Source of the DNA: Gemmataceae bacterium | GTDB taxonomy: Bacteria > Planctomycetota > Planctomycetia > Gemmatales > Gemmataceae | Direction of reading: 5' to 3' | Assembly: GCA_947490035.1 (NCBI GenBank) | Contig: CANLGS010000171.1 | Location: 1-7,623 of the forward strand | Length of the DNA: 7,623 nt | Part shown: piece by piece, positions 6,820 through 7,623 of the stretch | Position numbering within the stretch: position 1 is the stretch's first letter | How the letters are laid out: every line of letters starts with the position of its first letter | The notes under the pieces: generated by a model | Seen by the model: the letters and a program-made list of their open reading frames with translations, nothing else | Databases searched by the model: none | Told to the model about the DNA's origin: nothing | Program-made: the position numbers and the translations under genes

Positions 6820-6820
6820 C

Positions 6821-6848
6821 ACCCGACACGCGGCGCCCGTGTGCGGGT
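6821..6848. other. Small imperfect palindrome upstream of the VIT/VWA gene
   Basis: ACCCGACACG (6821-6830) pairs with CGTGTGCGGGT (6838-6848), with one bulged G, around a 7-base loop. It is next to the putative -10 hexamer and could be an operator or a leftover repeat half. In GC-rich DNA such short palindromes also arise by chance. Confidence 0.35.
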
Positions 6849-6869
6849 TCGCGGCGTGTGGTCCATAAG

Positions 6870-6925
6870 ACGAGCCGGAAGTGTAAGCGACGGGCAGCTA
6901 TCCGTCGCTTACGCTTCCGGCTCGT
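6870..6925. repeat. Near-perfect inverted repeat, family A copy 2
   Basis: Arms 6870-6893 and 6902-6925 are 24 bases long with one mismatch (a T where C would pair, G:T in RNA) around the loop GCAGCTAT. The left arm carries AGCCGGAAGTGTAAGCGAC, the same core as in 3407-3476 with 3 of 19 positions differing. On the minus strand it follows the kinase domain: the right arm is read as the kinase's last residues and the loop holds its TAG stop. There is no T-run after the stem. Confidence 0.92.
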
Positions 6926-7590
6926 GAGGAACAAAGCGCTGCCGCCGGCAGCAACCGAACCCGCACGCGGGTGCCGCGGCCCACTTCGCTTGTGACGTGA
7001 ATCGAGCCGCCCAGCGCGGACGCGATGCGCGCCGCGACCGCCAGCCCCAACCCGACGCCCGGCACACCGAGTATTCGCGCCGCGTCCGAGCGGAAGAACG
7101 GGCGGAACAACTGCGGCACGTCCTCGACCGCGACCCCGCACCCGCGATCTTCCACTTCCACCCACACGCCTTCAGCGTCGCGCCCGACGCGCACCGCGAC
7201 CGGCGTGCCGTCCGCGCTGTACTTCAGCGCGTTGTCGAGCAGCGCGTCGAGCAGTTCGCCGAACAGGTCCGGGTGGATCGCGGCCGGCGCTTCCTCGGAT
7301 GCCGGCTCGAACCGCACGTCACCGAACCGCGGGTGTTCGGCCCACTCGCCGAGCCGCGCCGGAACCCACGCCGCGAGGTCCGTCGCTTCCAAACCGGGGA
7401 GGCGCGCGTCGCCCTCGGAACGCGCCAGGAAGAGGAGCGCCTCGACCACGCGCCGCAGCCGCCCGGCCTGATCGAACCGATCTTTCCCAGATGAACGCCT
7501 CTGGGAACACGAATCGGCTGTGCGGTCACAGATTACCCCCGTGACGGGTGGTCTGCAACGATTTTCGCACCCGGATGAGGTCTTGACCAC
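6898..7590 (-). CDS. Sensor histidine kinase, catalytic half only (probably a broken gene)
   Basis: Residue numbers count from a GTG at 7590, which is not a trusted start; the frame stays open to the right edge. Recognisable kinase sequence begins near residue 41 (QAGRLRRVVEALLFLARSEG, about 7470), the end of the dimerisation helix region. The HATPase domain follows with an N box LLDALLDNALKYS (114-125), G1 box DRGCG (148-152), F box LFRPFFRSD (161-169) and G2 box GVPGVGLGLAV (175-185), so ATP binding looks intact. The H-box with the phosphorylated histidine, expected some 40-50 residues before residue 41, is absent, as are sensor and membrane parts. Residues 1-40 resemble no kinase sequence and have less biased codons, so they are probably foreign or non-coding. 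The last residues (SSRAGSVSDG) are encoded by the repeat at 6870-6925. Most likely a pseudogene; a sequencing or assembly break is an alternative. No response regulator is in view. Confidence 0.75.
   Translation of the reverse strand: MVKTSSGCENRCRPPVTGVICDRTADSCSQRRSSGKDRFDQAGRLRRVVEALLFLARSEGDARLPGLEATDLAAWVPARLGEWAEHPRFGDVRFEPASEEAPAAIHPDLFGELLDALLDNALKYSADGTPVAVRVGRDAEGVWVEVEDRGCGVAVEDVPQLFRPFFRSDAARILGVPGVGLGLAVAARIASALGGSIHVTSEVGRGTRVRVRLLPAAALCSSRAGSVSDG
7484..7507. other. Small hairpin at the kinase breakpoint
   Basis: TTCCCAGA (7484-7491) and TCTGGGAA (7500-7507) are perfect 8-base arms around an 8-base loop. It lies between the last recognisable kinase codons and the stop codon of the frame ending at 7526, where the end of an inserted element would be expected. 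There is no T-run, so a terminator is doubtful. Confidence 0.4.
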
Positions 7591-7623
7591 GGTCGAACGG
7601 TTCCCCCAACCACCACTCCGAAC
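7526..7623 (-). CDS. C-terminal fragment of an unidentified protein
   Basis: On the minus strand a frame enters from the right edge and stops at TGA (7526-7528), giving 31 residues that start SEWWLGEPFDRGQDLIRVRK and are open upstream. I do not recognise the family. The composition (WW, alternating charged and hydrophobic residues) looks protein-like, and the frame differs from the kinase frame. About 45 bases separate its stop from the first kinase-like codons, the usual distance between a transposase stop codon and an insertion sequence end, so a transposase is one reading. It is short, so it may also be chance. Confidence 0.3.
   Translation of the reverse strand, partial: SEWWLGEPFDRGQDLIRVRKSLQTTRHGGNL

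Noticed and set aside
6997..7494. Plus-strand open frames opposite the kinase
   Set aside because: They are antisense shadows; the N, G1, F and G2 boxes of a histidine kinase are clear on the minus strand.

Overview
The window is GC-rich bacterial DNA with strong third-position G/C preference. Its gene content resembles a planctomycete, probably Gemmataceae: an M14 peptidase fused to a GATase1-like domain, a secreted PQQ-propeller protein with poly-glycine loops, a VIT/VWA protein, and a high density of palindromic repeats between genes. This assignment comes from family recognition and remembered repeat sequences, not from a database search.

Layout. Plus strand: (1) the 3' part of an M14 zinc-carboxypeptidase-like gene whose start lies left of the window (2-1918); (2) an exported PQQ-like beta-propeller protein (2007-3395); (3) a palindromic repeat (3407-3476), a TATAAT hexamer and a small DEDDh 3'-5' exonuclease (3521-4054). 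Minus strand, convergent with these: (4) an 853-residue VIT + VWA protein (4193-6754); (5) the catalytic half of a sensor histidine kinase (6898 to about 7479, open in frame to 7590 and beyond) that has lost its H-box; (6) at the right edge, the 3' end of an unidentified reading frame stopping at 7526.

The genes do not form a recognisable pathway. The two secreted or envelope proteins at the left may be co-oriented neighbours only. Exonuclease, VIT/VWA protein and kinase look like separate transcription units, each with its own gap or repeat.

The most notable signal is the set of non-coding palindromes at gene 3' ends. A 148-bp nested inverted repeat (4047-4194) fills the gap between the two convergent genes, contains the exonuclease stop codon and overlaps the VIT/VWA stop codon. 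Two copies of a second repeat family (3407-3476 and 6870-6925) share the core AGCCGGRAGYGTRAGCGAC; one of them places the kinase stop codon in its loop and encodes the kinase's last residues. The second notable point is the kinase truncation, which looks like the edge of an insertion or rearrangement. I see no complete new defence or metabolic system here.
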